From Stictocephala bisonia (Eukaryota; Arthropoda; Insecta; Hemiptera; Membracidae), in NCBI GenBank assembly GCA_035578905.1, contig JAQJVL010000277.1, forward strand, positions 1,133,870 to 1,197,869: a DNA stretch of 64,000 bases. Direction: 5' to 3'. Position 1 is the first letter of the stretch, and every line of letters starts with the position of its first letter. The notes below the pieces were generated by a model that had not been told where the DNA came from, ran no database searches, and saw nothing but the letters and a program-made list of their open reading frames with translations. A program made the translations under genes and the position numbers. Of this stretch, positions 43,284 through 55,217 are shown one piece after another.

Positions 43284-44210
43284 ATGCCTCTACCTACACC
43301 GCCTGACAACAACAAGACTGTGCGAACCCGTGCTCAGAGTGCCAGTGATATCCAATCAATTGAAGAAAAGTTAGATTTAATAATTTCTCAAATTTCTGTT
43401 ATTAAACAGGATAGTGCATCGATGAAAACTGATATCAATTCTATTAAGACGGACAACAAGGAGTTTAAAGCTGATATTACTAAAACATTAGAATTTTATT
43501 CAGAACAGATGAATGGAGTTAAAACTGAGTTGGGTGAAACAAAATGTACACTTAATGTCCAGGGCAGAGATATTGATGAGCTTAAATGTGAAAATAATAA
43601 GCTTAAACAAGAAGTTGCAAATTTGAAGAAGAGGGCAAATGTGAGTGCTCAATACTCAAGATGCAACTGTCTTGAAATACAGGGGATTCCAGAAACTAGG
43701 ATGGAAAATGTGTATGATCTAGTGACTGCTGTCGCCGGTGTCTTGGGTTTCAAGCTGGAGCCATGGATGATTGACGCCGCTCACCACCTGGCAGCCGTTC
43801 CTGGAAGGACTGGTCCGAGGAATATCATCGTCAAGTTCTGTCGCAGGATTGACATGGATCAAATGAGGCGCCTGGCCATCAAGAAGAAGGGGTTCTCCGC
43901 GTCAAACCTGGGTTTCTCCAATCAGCATACTGTGTACATCAATCTGTCCATGACGCGAGAAACCAGGATTCTCTGGAGTGAGACTCGGAAGCTTAAAGCC
44001 GATCTTCAATTCAAGTTCGCTTGGATGACTGCTGCTGGGAAAATCTTTCTCCGAAAATCCGAAGAAGACATGCCTGTGCTGATTGAAGACCAGTTGGACC
44101 TGCAGCGGCTGAGATCCACCATCTCCCATGGAACTAGGAGGAAGCCGGAACCAGGAGCGGAAGCTGAGGCTCACGCCTCCTCCAAGGCTGATACCATAGT
44201 TAGATCATAA
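43284..44210 (+). CDS. ORF1: coiled-coil RNA-binding protein with FP-like C-terminal domain
   Basis: 308 codons from the ATG in ACCATGCC (43284). The open frame extends 34 codons upstream, but this ATG has the better context and starts the usual type of head (MPLPTPPDNNKTVRTRAQSA). Residues about 20-120 form a heptad-rich coiled coil (IEEKLDLIISQISVIKQD to ELKCENNKLKQEVANLKK). Residues about 125-270 match the FP25K-like/RRM-type domain of insect retrotransposon ORF1 proteins (YSRCNCLEIQGIPE, DAAHHLAAVPGRTGPRNIIV, WMTAAGKIFLRKSE). It likely binds the element RNA as a multimer. No break was seen. Confidence 0.8.
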   Translation: MPLPTPPDNNKTVRTRAQSASDIQSIEEKLDLIISQISVIKQDSASMKTDINSIKTDNKEFKADITKTLEFYSEQMNGVKTELGETKCTLNVQGRDIDELKCENNKLKQEVANLKKRANVSAQYSRCNCLEIQGIPETRMENVYDLVTAVAGVLGFKLEPWMIDAAHHLAAVPGRTGPRNIIVKFCRRIDMDQMRRLAIKKKGFSASNLGFSNQHTVYINLSMTRETRILWSETRKLKADLQFKFAWMTAAGKIFLRKSEEDMPVLIEDQLDLQRLRSTISHGTRRKPEPGAEAEAHASSKADTIVRS

Positions 44211-44427
44211 AGGTACACTCACCGTAATCAAACTATTTATTTTAACTTTTGCCTGTTTATTTATAAGCCTGCACTCTTTAAATTATTTTCTTTTTTTTAT
44301 GTTAATTATATGATGTTGCGATATAGTTTATTTAAGAGATTTTATTATATAACTTATATTTACTTAGACATAACTTATTTGCATGTGCTTTGTTTAGTAC
44401 CTAATTACCAACAATTATTCATTCTAG

Positions 44428-47278
44428 ATGGGTTCTAGGGATATAAAAATGTTTTATCAAAATGTTAGAGGGCTTAGGACAAAAACGCTTCCCTTTAGGC
44501 TAGGTATCATGAATAATAATTATGAAATAGTTGCAATAACTGAAACCTGGCTTAATGATTCAATATGTAATTCTGAATTATTTGATGACCGATATAATAT
44601 TTATAGGAAGGATCGTAGTGGAGTTAATGTAATGGGTGGTGGGATTCTATTAGCTGTTAAGAATAATATAAAATCTGTTCGTCTTGATTATATTGATAGT
44701 GAGGGAGAAAATTTGTGGGTTAGAATAAGTTTATCCAAGTCTTTTACAATCATTTTAGGCCTGGTATATTTTCCTCCAAACTCTGCTTTGGATCTGTATA
44801 AAAGATTTTTTGATAGTCTTGAATTGTATAATTTTAACAATGAAAAAATTTTAATTTTAGGGGATTTTAACTTGCCAATCACGGGAATTTCATTTAAGTT
44901 AACTGACGGGGGGGAAATATGTAAACAATTGTCATTTTTTATGAACATGTATAATCTAAAACTAAAGAACAATATTGTAAATTTTCTTGGTAAAAACCCT
45001 AGATTTAGTTTTAACTGATATAAGTGATTTAAATGTATTAGAGGAAGATCACATTGTCAAATTAGATCGTTATCATCCTGCATTATCCATCTTGTTTGAA
45101 TTGCACGATTTACATACTACTAAGTTTATGTGTTCACCAAACTATGGGGATAATCAGTATAATTTTAAAAGAGGTGATTATTTAGGTTTGTACTACTCAA
45201 TACGGAATGTCAATTGGTCTGAAGTTATGGATTGTCGTAATATTAATGAAGGAGTTGCCATTTTTTATGATATACTGTATTCAATTATTAATTTACATGT
45301 TACTTTGATAAAGCCTAGGAAATCTAAATATCCCCAGTGGTATTCATTTAATACTATTAGTATTATTAAAAGAAAGGAAAAGGCTCGTAAGAATTACAAA
45401 AAGTATAAATATGCTAATTTTTTGGATGAATTTAAACGTTGTAGAGCTGAATCAAAACAGAGTATTAAAACTGATTATTTAAATTATACAACTAGAGTTG
45501 AAAGGGACGTAGTTAACAATCCAGCTTTGTTTTGGAGTGCAGTAGGGAGGCTAAGGTCGACAGATAACAAGCCTACAGCAATGACTCTGGATGGTGAGGA
45601 GGTGGAGGGCAGCGCTGAGATAGCGGAGGCGTTTGCACGATATTTCAGGACTGTCTACGATGAGTCAACTCTTGACTGCAGTCAGCTGGCCCAGCAAGCT
45701 TTCGACTCACCTGTTCACTCAGGCATAGGCTGTCTTGTTCTCCCTCACATCACTGACCAGGAAATGTTGCATGCGTTTAGGAGGCTCAAATCTAAGCGCT
45801 CTTTTGGCCCTGACGGCGTGCCCTCCTTTGTCTTTAAAGGATGCATGGAATATTTAATTAAACCACTTAAGCACTTATTTAACGTTTCACTGGATTTTAA
45901 TTATTTTCCGGATTGCTGGAAATTAACAAAAGTTGTTCCGATTTTCAAAAAAGGCTTAAAAGTTGATATTAAAAACTATAGACCGGTTGCTATTTTATCG
46001 ACTCCTGCTAAAATATTTGAGTCCATTTTATTCAATCGAATTTTTAATCACATAAAACATTACATTGCACCAGAACAGCACGGTTTTTTTTCTGGAAGAT
46101 CAATAAATACTAATCTTTTATGCTTCACTGATTATTGCACAAAAATATTAGACAAGGGAGGGCAGGTCGATGTTATTTATACAGATTTTGCCAAAGCTTT
46201 TGATAAGGTCAATCACTCTGAACTGTTAAAAAAATTAAATTTTTTCGGATGTTCTGCTCAAACAATTAAGTTTTATGCTTCATATCTTTCTTGCAGAAAA
46301 AAAATAGTAAATTATAATGGAGTTTTTTCTAAAGAATTCAAAGTTCAATCTGGTGTGCCTCAGGGCTCAAATCTTGGGCCGCTGTTATTTATAATATTTA
46401 TTAACGATATTGTTAGTTGTGTCAAGCACAGTAGAGTCTTGTTGTATGCAGATGATATGAAGATTTTTAGAAACATAAATTGTTTAACTGACTGCAGACT
46501 GCTTCAAGAAGACTTGGATCGTTTGGCTGTTTGGAGTCAAACAGGACTAAAATTTAATGCGGAAAAGTGTGTGGTGGTGAGGTACACCAGAAGAACACAT
46601 AACTTTATTAACTTTGATTATTTCATTGGCCAAAATGTTTTGATGGTTCAAGCTATATTTAAAGACCTTGGTGTGCTTTTTGATGAGAAGTTTTCATTTT
46701 CAAATCATATTATTGAAACTTGCAAGGCAGCCTATAAAACTTTCGGATTTGTAAGAAGATCAAGCTATGTTTTTCGAAATATTACAACTTTAAAATTATT
46801 ATACTATTCTTTGATCAGATCAAGACTTGAGTTTGGCTTCATTATCTGGAACCCATTTTATAAGTATTTGTTGGATATGATAGAGCAAGTTCAAATTAAG
46901 TTTTTAAGATTTTTGTATTATAAAGCTTTTGGCGTTTATACTTATCTTGTATCGTACTCAGAGTTATTGACTTTGTTTGAAATTGATAGTTTACGTAAGC
47001 GGCGTTCTGTTGGATGTTTATGTTTTCTACACAAATTAATCAGCGGAAAGGTTGATTGCAGTCAATTACTTGCCCGGCTTAACTTTTTTGTACCCCGTCT
47101 TTCAGCGAGAACTAGAACTTTGTTCTGCCCTTACTTTGCCAATTCGTCTTTGGGAATGCAATCCCCTCTAAATGTAATGATGCAACTGCATAACGGTCTC
47201 CCCCAAAGTGTGGATGTTCTGTCATTGAACTTGGCTTCTTTCTGCACACAAGTTAAGCCCTATATTAATGACCTCTAA
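44428..47278 (+). pseudogene. ORF2: APE endonuclease-reverse transcriptase with one frameshift
   Basis: ATG at 44428. The endonuclease has MFYQNVRGLRTKT, IVAITETWLNDS, LVYFPPNS and LILGDFNLPI, and then the frame breaks in the A-run at 44992-44996. One base difference continues it as TLDLVLTDI and DRYHPALSI (44987-47278). RT motifs: VVPIFKKGLKVDIKNYRPVA, HGFFSGRSINTN, YTDFAKAFDKVNH (A), SGVPQGSNLGPLLFIIFIND (B), LLYADDMKIF (C) and FKDLGVLFDEKFSFSNHI. About 950 residues in total, the normal length. A single homopolymer slip could be a sequencing error, so the element may be intact. Confidence 0.88.
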
Positions 47279-48259
47279 TTTATATTACTCTTGTACCTGT
47301 TATTGTATAAGTTATATGATGCATGTTGGTAATGTTAGTATTTATATATTTATCCACATTAAATTTATAGTGTTGCTTAAATTATTTTGTCATGTGGCAT
47401 TTTGATAACTTTGTAGATATATATATATTTCTTTTAAGTTAAGTTATTTTTGTACGATTTTGTTTCATAATTGATACTTTTGTTAGTTGGTTAATAGTTT
47501 TACGTGTTCCTTGTTGTTTTTTATTCATATAATTTATTGCTTGTTAATTTATTAATTATTTAATTTTTTATACTTATTTATTCTTGTTGCTGTTATTTGT
47601 TCACTATAAAGTTTTTTCTTCCTGTTAATTATATAATTATACTTGTAAAATGGAAATCACTATAATATATACTGTAGTAATTTATTTTTTATATATTTAT
47701 AGCTACATAACACATTAATTATTTATATGATAAATTATTTTGTTCACTGGACTCTGGACACAAGTTTAATAATTTGCATGTGTTTATTTATATTATTTAG
47801 GATTAATGCTTTTTTGTAATTGGCATATAAAGCTGTAAAAAGCATTTCATTTAATAAAGAATTATGAATAATAATAAAGAATTATGAATTGTTATATAAT
47901 TTCAATTAACTCCAAGCAAATAAGTTCAATGAAAACATGTTTGATCTTGAGTTGTTCTGTAATTGATTGTATATTTTATTACTCAGACAGTAATATAGTT
48001 AAAAAACAAGATTCCAAGTAAGCACTGTAACTTGTAAGTAGTATTTTCATTCCATTTTTGTGATATTGATTAGTTTTAGTTTATATTAATTATTTTCAAA
48101 TTGCTCAAACTTAGGTTATAATTTACCTTTTACTTTAAATTTAAATAACATGTCATATACACTAATAATTTTGATATCTCTATTATCATTCAACAGATCA
48201 TTGAGAAGACTCACTCTTCACACAAAATTTTTTTTAAATAATTACTTTGTCACTTGTTA

Positions 48260-48418
48260 AAAACAGTTTAAAACTTGACTTGTCACTCGTAGTAACGCTT
48301 TTGAACGCTAGAAAAATCGTGAATTTAGAAGCAATTTTCATGACTTTTCGTGACATCCATGACCGATTTTAAAAATTCGTTACTTTTCATGACTTTTTGT
48401 GACCAGTAGACACCCTAA
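48260..48418. repeat. Lone hAT-like terminal region
   Basis: The minus-strand reading starts AGGGTGTCTACTGGTCACAA and continues through repeated tcatgaa/gtcacgaaaag motifs. The AGGGTGTC start resembles the terminus of the element at 30484. No opposite end was found between 47890 and 48260, so this is a fragment or a decayed element. Confidence 0.4.
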
Positions 48419-48648
48419 TAATAAAAGTGTCTTCTGAAATTCATACAAATAATCTGCAGTGCCAGTTTATATGTAATATGCCACATCTTCACTTCCAAAT
48501 AAGTTGGGCACTTCAAATTTGGTTTTCTAGCTATAAACAAAGTGAACTTTGAAAGTATATATGATATTTTGCTGTATGACCAGGCTTTGTATTATTTTGT
48601 TACGTAAAAGTTCAAAATATAAATATATATATATATAATATATATATA

Positions 48649-50981
48649 CACTCAACTCCCGATTAACCGCGATAAAGTAGGGTTAAGGCTTCCCGGATAC
48701 GTAAAATCGCGGTTAATCCGCAAAATACTATAAAATGAACAGGAAAGGTTATTAAAATGCAAAACCCTATTAAACGGTGGTAATTAACATATTTATATTG
48801 CATTAAAACATACCTGAATGTTGTATTTGACAGGAATCACAATGAATGAATAGGGCCTAACACACATATTTGAACACAATAACACACGTTAATGTAAATA
48901 CAGTACAAAGAATATGAACATTTACAGTACTTAGGTGCTCAAATCACGGCAAAACTAAGATCAAATAAAAAAAATATTTACAAGTCACAAAATACCGTGA
49001 ATTACTTTCTTTGAAAATAATCCGTAACAGTTTTCTGTTTTTTAACAGAGAAACATTTCTTTTTGATTCTACTTCTCATGTTTCATAACACAATTTTGTC
49101 TGCGATTGAAGCATCTTCTTGACTCTCACAGTACTCAAGCAGCTGTTCCACACTCGCCAGTGCAGCACTGTGCAACACAGTTGTTTGTTGTTGATCACGT
49201 GACCCACCCTCCTCATCACTTTCACTCTCGTCCTCCACGACAGGTGGACCTGTTATCTTGTTTACAATCTGCTCATCTGTCAGCAGCTCATACCCTTGAT
49301 CTTCCGCATCACAATCCAATCACTGCAGTATATTTTCTCCGTCCACTTCCTCTCCTCCTGACACATCTTTTATAGCTTCTGTGATTTTTTCAACAACAAA
49401 ATCAGTCTCGTCGAATCCAAGAAAGTCATTGTCTTCACAAATGTCGGGCATGATTTTTTTCCAAGATCGTTTGATAGTCAGCGGTTTGGTTTTTTCCCAA
49501 ACAGATCGCACTTCGTAGATGGCATCTAAGATTGTGAAGTCCTTCCAAAAGCTCTTGAGGTCGTTCCCTTCTTCTATTCTTTTCTGAAGGATAGCTGAGC
49601 GATAGTTGCGTTTCAAAGATGAAATAACGCCTTGGTCCATTGGTTGTATCATTGCCGTAACATTGGGAGGCATATATTTCACGAAGATATTTCCATCAGG
49701 TGATCTCAAATTAGTTGCACTAGGGTGGGAAGGTGCGTTGTCCAAGAGAAGAACAGCTTTCTGAGGAATGCCATGAGCTTTCAAGTGTTTTTTTACCTCC
49801 GGTACAAATGTTAAGTCAAACCAAGTTTTAAATATTTCGCAATTCATCCAAGCAGCCTTTTGATTGAAATAATCCACGGGTAAATTTTTGGCCCCAGTGC
49901 CCTTAAAAGATCTAGGTTTCTTGGCTTTTCCGATCACAAGTAAGGGCAATTTATGTTGTCCAGTTGCGTTAGCGCAGGTCATAATTGTAATGCGCTCTTT
50001 GGAAGCCTTGTGTCCCGGTGTACTGTGTTCCTTTTTAAATGCTAGGGTCCGGGTGGGTAGACATTTCCAGTACAACCCGGACTCATCTGCGTTGTAAATT
50101 TGTTCCAGCAACAGTCCCTCGTCCTCCACAAATTTTTGAAATTCCGTTTTAAACTGATTAGCAGCGTCAATGTTACCACTTAAGATTTCTCCTTTCGTAG
50201 ACACATCCCGGATTCCGTGTCTCAGTTTGAATCGCGTGAGCCAACCCGATGATGCATCGAAGTCCCCTTCCATTCCGAGAGCTTCAAAAAAAAACTTTGC
50301 TTTCGTCTTGCAAATCGGTCCTGACACCGGAGTTCCCTGTGCGCGTTGCTGCGAAAACCACTCCAACATGCACTGATCAAGTTCGTCAAACGTTGATTTT
50401 TTCATGGTCTTCCGATTGGCCATTCCAAAATTCGAGTCCGAGGAACATGCAAAAGTTACGAGTTTATCTTTATTTTTTAAAATATCACGCACTGTGCTAT
50501 CGCCAACATTGTACTGGTTACACATCTGTTTAACCGTGGAACCACATTCAATATTTTGAACAATGTCCAACTTTTGTTGGATCGACAAAACAACACGTTT
50601 ACGTTTAGTAGCGGTAGCCACAATATGCGCACTGTGTGTCACACTTCACTGCTCTACTGATCAGGGGCGTGGAACGCGGGTGAGAGAGTGTTGACGTATC
50701 GGGAGGGGTAAGAGGGGTGGGGTAAGAGGGAAGGGGTCTATGACCTTGAGTGAGCCCGGCTGCCGGCTGGAGATGAGTGACTCCCCTACCGCGCTTCCTT
50801 CCGAGAAAAATGCCCTACAGTCTCAAAAACATCGACCTACATTTACATTTTGAAAACATTGACTTGTATCGGTAATTAGGACCGCATCCGTCTGCATTTA
50901 ATTTTATGTATTTTTCCCGGAACGTGTCCCGGTTAAGCCGCAACGCGGTTATTCCGATTACGGTTAATCGGGAGTTGAGTG
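48649..50981 (-). mobile_element. pogo/Tigger element 1
   Basis: The 2,333-bp element lies between TA dinucleotides (48647-48648 and 50982-50983) inside a (TA)n tract. The inverted ends start CACTCAACTCCCGATTAACC and match perfectly for 21 bp. TA target duplication and a jerky-like DDE transposase on the minus strand identify the Tigger branch of pogo in Tc1/mariner. It faces Tigger element 2 at a distance of 186 bp. Confidence 0.95.
49083..50642 (-). pseudogene. Tigger 1 transposase (CENP-B/jerky type), one in-frame stop
   Basis: 519 codons from ATG 50642 to 49083, interrupted only by a TGA at 49320-49322. Domains: the N-terminal psq/CENP-B helix-turn-helix (KRKRVVLSIQQKLDIVQNIE, residues about 13-60), a second HTH (FSQQRAQGTPVSGPICKTKA, about 95-160), and the DDE core with IYNADESGLYW, VLLLDNAPSHPSA and MIQPMDQGVISSLKRNYR as the three acidic sites. 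The acidic tail after the stop (ESDEEGGSRDQQ) is normal for the family. The stop falls after the catalytic core, so a truncated but catalytically complete protein could still be made. Confidence 0.93.
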
Positions 50982-51167
50982 TATATATATATATATACAA
51001 ATATTTTTACATATATATTTTTTAGGAAACAAGCATATCTGTCGAAAACTTAAAAATATATAATATTTATTTAATATATATATATATTTAAGTTTTTGAC
51101 ATATGACATATATGCTGATATATGTTAATTTTTTCATAGTTTGCCATGCAACTATTCTTTACTTGTA

Positions 51168-53404
51168 CAGTAAAACCCCGATTAACGGAACCCAGATTAT
51201 CGGAAACTCGGGTTATCGGAAAGGACCCAAGGGCAGATTTTGTTGTTGTAATTACGCACAGACGGGTGAGTCACGGGCCGCTCCCATCAGTCACAACTCC
51301 CCTCCAACCTGATGGCGCGACCTTGAAGTGTCATTGCTCTGTTTGTTTCCTGTTGTCCAGTCGTCTGCTGCACGTGTCACTCGCTACATCTATAATTGTT
51401 CATTGTTAAATTGTTTGTTAAGTTTTGTGTTGTTGTTTTTCCTAGTGTTCATTTTATTTGTACAGTTTTTAGTTTATTAGTGTAAATTGTTATTTTAATT
51501 TACTATGTGCATAGTGATTTAATATCATACAGTAGACTACATACACACACTATACTGTACTCATTTGTTGAAAAATGTCAGCTAAACGAAAAAGAGTTGT
51601 TGTTACCATTGAACAAAAACTTGAAGCGGTTAGAAGGGTAGAATATGGTGAAATACTTCGGAAAGTAGCGGCTGATTTAGGCGTAGGAATATCATCAGTG
51701 TCAGTGTGGGTAAAAAATAAGTCTACAATGGAAGAATATTGTTCGAAAATGCCAAATCGTAAGTCAATGAAACCATCGGAATATAATGAACTCAATGAAG
51801 CTCTTCATTTATGGTTTACGCAGGCTAGGGAAAAGGGAACACAAATTTCAGGGCCAATTTTAATGGAAAAGGCTAAAATGTTAAGTGAAATGATGGGCGA
51901 ATCGTACAAAGATTTTAGTGCTAGTTCTGGCTGGCTCGATCGATGGAAGACTCGCTACGGAGTTCGTAAATTGAATTTATGTGGTGAAAAGATGTTTGCC
52001 GATGAAGATGCCGTTAACGTTTTTAAAACTGAATTTGAAGATCTGATTAAAAACAAGGGCTATACTAAAGATCAAATATTTAATGCGGATGAAACCGGGC
52101 TAAATTTTAAAATGTTGCCCAGAAAATCTCTTGCTGCAAAGTCTGAAGCTTCAGCCCCAGGACATAAGTTAAGCAAAGAAAGAATCACTGTTCTCGCATG
52201 TAGCAACGCATCGGGTTCATTTCGCCTGCCTTTGTTATGCATTGGTAAATAAATGAGACCAAGAGCGTTAAAAAATATTAATCCTAGCGCCCTTCCTGTT
52301 GATTATAGGAGTCAAAAAAATGCTTGGATGTCTAGTCCATTATTTACCGAGTGGTTTCACAACAGTTTTGTCCCAAAAGTGAAGTCATTTTTAAAGAGTA
52401 AAAACTTGCCAGAGAAAGCCATTCTACTCATTGACAACTCAACAACCCATTCAAATGAGATGAAAAATGGTGACATTGAAGTAACATTTCTCCCACCAAA
52501 TGTCACTAGCCTACTTCAACCAATGGATCAGGGAGTACTAGAATGCTTCAAACGGCATTACCGTAAAAGGTTATTGCGTTCAATTTTATTTCAGTGCGAT
52601 GAGAACGAGTCAGTAAAGGACTCATTAAAGAAAATTAATATGAAACATGTTTTGTATTGGTGTGCTGAATCGTGGAATGATGTAAAACCATCAACGTTAG
52701 AAAAATCTTGGAACAAAATATTTGATGCGCTTGTCCTTGAAGAAGTAAGTGACCTTGAAGACGAAAGCCTAACTGAAATGTTGAGAAATATCCCTGGCTG
52801 TGAGGACATTAATGTTATTGAGGCCGATGAGTGGGTAAACTCCGATGAACGTCAAGAACTCACAGATCAAGACATCGTTCAAGTGGCTATGGGGATTGAA
52901 GAGAATGAAGATGGCGACACGAGCGATGACGACTTAGTGTCGGCCCAACCCACATCCGGTGTCACTGCTGAAGAAGGATTTAATGCATTGGAGGTAAGAT
53001 TAACATGTAATAAATTAATCCTTGTACACTATGTACTGTACTGTATTTCATAGCATTAGTACTACAGCAAAGCGTATTTTCTTTTCAGATCGCTTTGCAA
53101 TTTGTAGAACTATGTCCAGAGTCAACGCCTTCCGACGTACTTCTAATGAAACGATGGCGGGACATTGCAGCCAGAAAACGGTGTGACAAAAAAGTCCAAA
53201 GAAAAATTAATGATTATTTCAACAAAAAATAACTTGTTTGTATTATGTACTGTAAATATAGTAATTGTTTAGATTCTTGAGTATGCAATTATTTCCTGCC
53301 TAGACCATTAAAGTGACGGAAATCTCGGACCTCGGATTATCTGAAATTTCCGTTATCGGAAATGGGTACAGCCCCTATTGTTTCCGATAATCGGGGTTCT
53401 ACTG
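51168..53404 (+). mobile_element. pogo/Tigger element 2
   Basis: 2,237 bp between TA (51166-51167 and 53405-53406). The ends CAGTAAAACCCCGATTAACG and CAGTAGAACCCCGATTATCG match at 18 of 20 positions (21 of 23 overall). Further copies of the attatcgga motif lie inside both ends as subterminal repeats. It encodes a jerky-type transposase on the plus strand. Confidence 0.95.
51575..53232 (+). pseudogene. Tigger 2 transposase, one stop and one probable intron
   Basis: Starts at ATG 51575 (SAKRKRVVVTIEQKLEAVRR). It has a psq HTH, a CENP-B-type second HTH (AREKGTQISGPILMEKAKML) and a DDE core with IFNADETGLNFKML, ILLIDNSTTHS and LLQPMDQGVLECFKRHYRKR. There is one in-frame TAA at 52250-52252 in the core, just after LPLLCIGK. 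The frame then runs to GAG at 52993, where GTAAG begins a probable 95-bp intron (52994-53088, TTTTCAG acceptor). Exon 2 (53089-53232) adds IALQFVELCPESTPSDVLLM and a basic end (NDYFNKK). Total 520 codons, matching Tigger 1. The stop in the core makes it inactive unless read through. Confidence 0.92.
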
Positions 53405-53607
53405 TACCATGCAATATGTAAGAAGTAAAAAAATCATAAAGTTCTGATAAAAATAAATTTTTAACTAAAATCATGCTCTCTTGCAGAAAAACATCTTATC
53501 CTTGACCATACAAGGTATTCCTTGTATCATGTAAAAACTAGTATAATTTATGTGATATTAGAAGAATATAAAAAATTTTGATCAGGCAAAATAATTAATC
53601 GGCTTAC

Positions 53608-53723
53608 TTGTGGACTGCCCCAATATGGAACGATTTTGAAGTCAGGTACAAAACGAACCATTTCCTGTTGCCAATTGTGCAGTGTTGATGCTGGAGATAT
53701 TATTAAGAAAGGCCCCCAAACAG
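53608..53723 (-). CDS. INO80: INO80 exon C: motif Ia region
   Basis: The 116-bp exon is two bases plus 38 codons, flanked by TTTTCAG and GTAAGCC. It encodes [20 protein letters not shown] and then [18 protein letters not shown]. The PASTLHNW motif Ia and the VPYWGSP segment are diagnostic of INO80 among Snf2 proteins. It ends on a complete codon and is followed by the 26.3 kb transposon-filled intron. Confidence 0.95.
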
Positions 53724-54063
53724 CTGAAAAATATCAATGAATTGAAAATATTTAAAATAGGAAAAGAATTCTCAAAACAAATATTAATTTTTATGACAAA
53801 TATCTTGTATTTTTTTTATAGCCAATACAGTACTTATATTGAATATAAAAACAACCGAATATTGACTGTTTTTTGAGTTGTTGGCATCGAGATTACAATA
53901 AAATATCATATCACACTAGATATTTTCTTCCACTATGCTTGGGCAACTTCAAGACAAAATTAATTTATTCAAATCCCGCTTAAGTTAAAAATATTTACAG
54001 ACTGATCAGTCACATATACCTGAATTGCTTAAGAAATATTACTGGAATCTATATTTTCCCATG

Positions 54064-54212
54064 ACAACTGCGTCAAGGCGCTATCTACACTATTTATAAG
54101 ATAACCAGTTGTTTAGCCTGTGCTGTGATGTGATATTCTGTGGTCTCGTCTCAGCGATGGGTGAAACGTCAGGTTATCTTGTAAGTGTAAATAGCACCTT
54201 GATGCGGTTGTT
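54064..54212. repeat. Imperfect fold-back, arms about 41 bp
   Basis: The left arm at 54064-54106 (acaactgcgtcaaggcgcta through ataagataacc) is mirrored at 54172-54212 (ggttatcttgtaagtgtaaa through gatgcggttgtt) with about seven differences, around a 65-base centre. It looks like an old palindromic MITE or a stem-loop. No target duplication was identified. Confidence 0.7.
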
Positions 54213-55217
54213 ACCAGAAAGTATATATTCTAGTTATGACACCGACTGCTTAAGTCTAACACCTAAAATATATTACTGGGTTTATAATACTGCGATGATT
54301 TTCTCTCATCACCTGTAGAGTTTGTCTAATATCTTGTGTCTTACATATTAGTTATATCCTGTTTGGTGTGTTTGTTAATGGGTTTGTTTTTCAAGTAATT
54401 TTTCTGATGCTTTATCTCTTTAATATATTAATTTCTGGCCTGGTGCCTGATAATTTAACCTAAACATCGTAAAGTAAATTTTCTCCTTTTGTTATTCTTG
54501 TTTTCAATTGTGTTTTATCCTGTCTGCCTGTATATTTTTTTTACTTGATAGCCATGTTGAAATTTTAATTAAGATAATCATAATGTATAAACTTTCACAT
54601 TTATTCTGATTGTAAAATGGGAGAGGAGAGAACAGATGTAATGTGCCAGATGTTTGGCTTCATAGATCTATTGTAAGTCTAATATCCAGCATCAAAATTG
54701 ACTACCGAAAAACTGAATATTTCTAACAGATAAAATTGTGGTACCATCTTTAAAGTTAAGTCAAGGATTTGTTTGTACCTCTACTCTTTTATAGAACTAA
54801 TTATAATTGTTTGGCCAGTAAAGAACATTTTCTAGTAAAGAGGAAGGCAGTACTGTTTTCAAAGATTTTAATATATCCATTAATATTTTGTTTGTTATAG
54901 TTTCTAATATCAAATGTATACACAGTAATAAATATATTCTACAATTCCTATAGTTTTTAAATTTATTTAGTAAATAATAATAATTTTAGTAAAAATAAGT
55001 TTCATTAATTTCTAACTAATAATTCCTTACACTAATATCTTATCAATCATAATATTAGATGGTGTTAAGGTGAATATTGTTATGTTCAGCAAATATAAAA
55101 TATGTTGGATTAGTTATAAAAACTTGCAAGTTGTATTTTCTTATCCAGAAATAACAATTAAACAGCAAATATAAAAAATGTCTAGCACTGTTCAGTAGGC
55201 CTAGGATTTCAGTAGTA

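Larger units (their letters stand above)
42960..47890 (+). mobile_element. Jockey/CR1-like non-LTR element with ORF1 and ORF2
   Basis: About 4.9 kb, carrying a 5' untranslated region (about 42960-43283), ORF1 (43284-44210), a 217-bp spacer, ORF2 (44428-47278, one frameshift) and a 600-bp AT-rich 3' region (47279-47890) ending in repeated aataaagaattatgaata units. All parts are present, so it looks close to full length. The exact ends are approximate because no target duplication was recognised. Confidence 0.8.
27299..53607. other. INO80 intron C-D (26.3 kb transposon nest): contents
   Basis: From left to right it holds plain sequence with one short ORF at 27612, a hAT-like relic at 28490-30345, a hAT-type element at 30484-32344 with a nested piggyBac, an unassigned AT-rich stretch at 32345-33148, the split CR1-like element and its nested relative at 33149-42600, an orphan reading frame near 42800, a Jockey/CR1-like element at about 42960-47890, a stretch with a lone hAT-like end near 48400, and two Tigger elements to 53404. 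Stretches not listed show no gene. Confidence 0.8.

Noticed and set aside
43902..44174. Minus-strand 90-codon ORF inside Jockey-like ORF1
   Set aside because: Antisense shadow; the plus frame has coiled-coil and FP-like domain matches.
43284..44210. Baculovirus FP25K gene integrated from a virus
   Set aside because: The FP-like domain is a usual part of insect non-LTR ORF1 proteins, and a matching ORF2 follows directly.
49106..50533. Plus-strand ORFs across Tigger 1
   Set aside because: Shadows of the minus-strand transposase.
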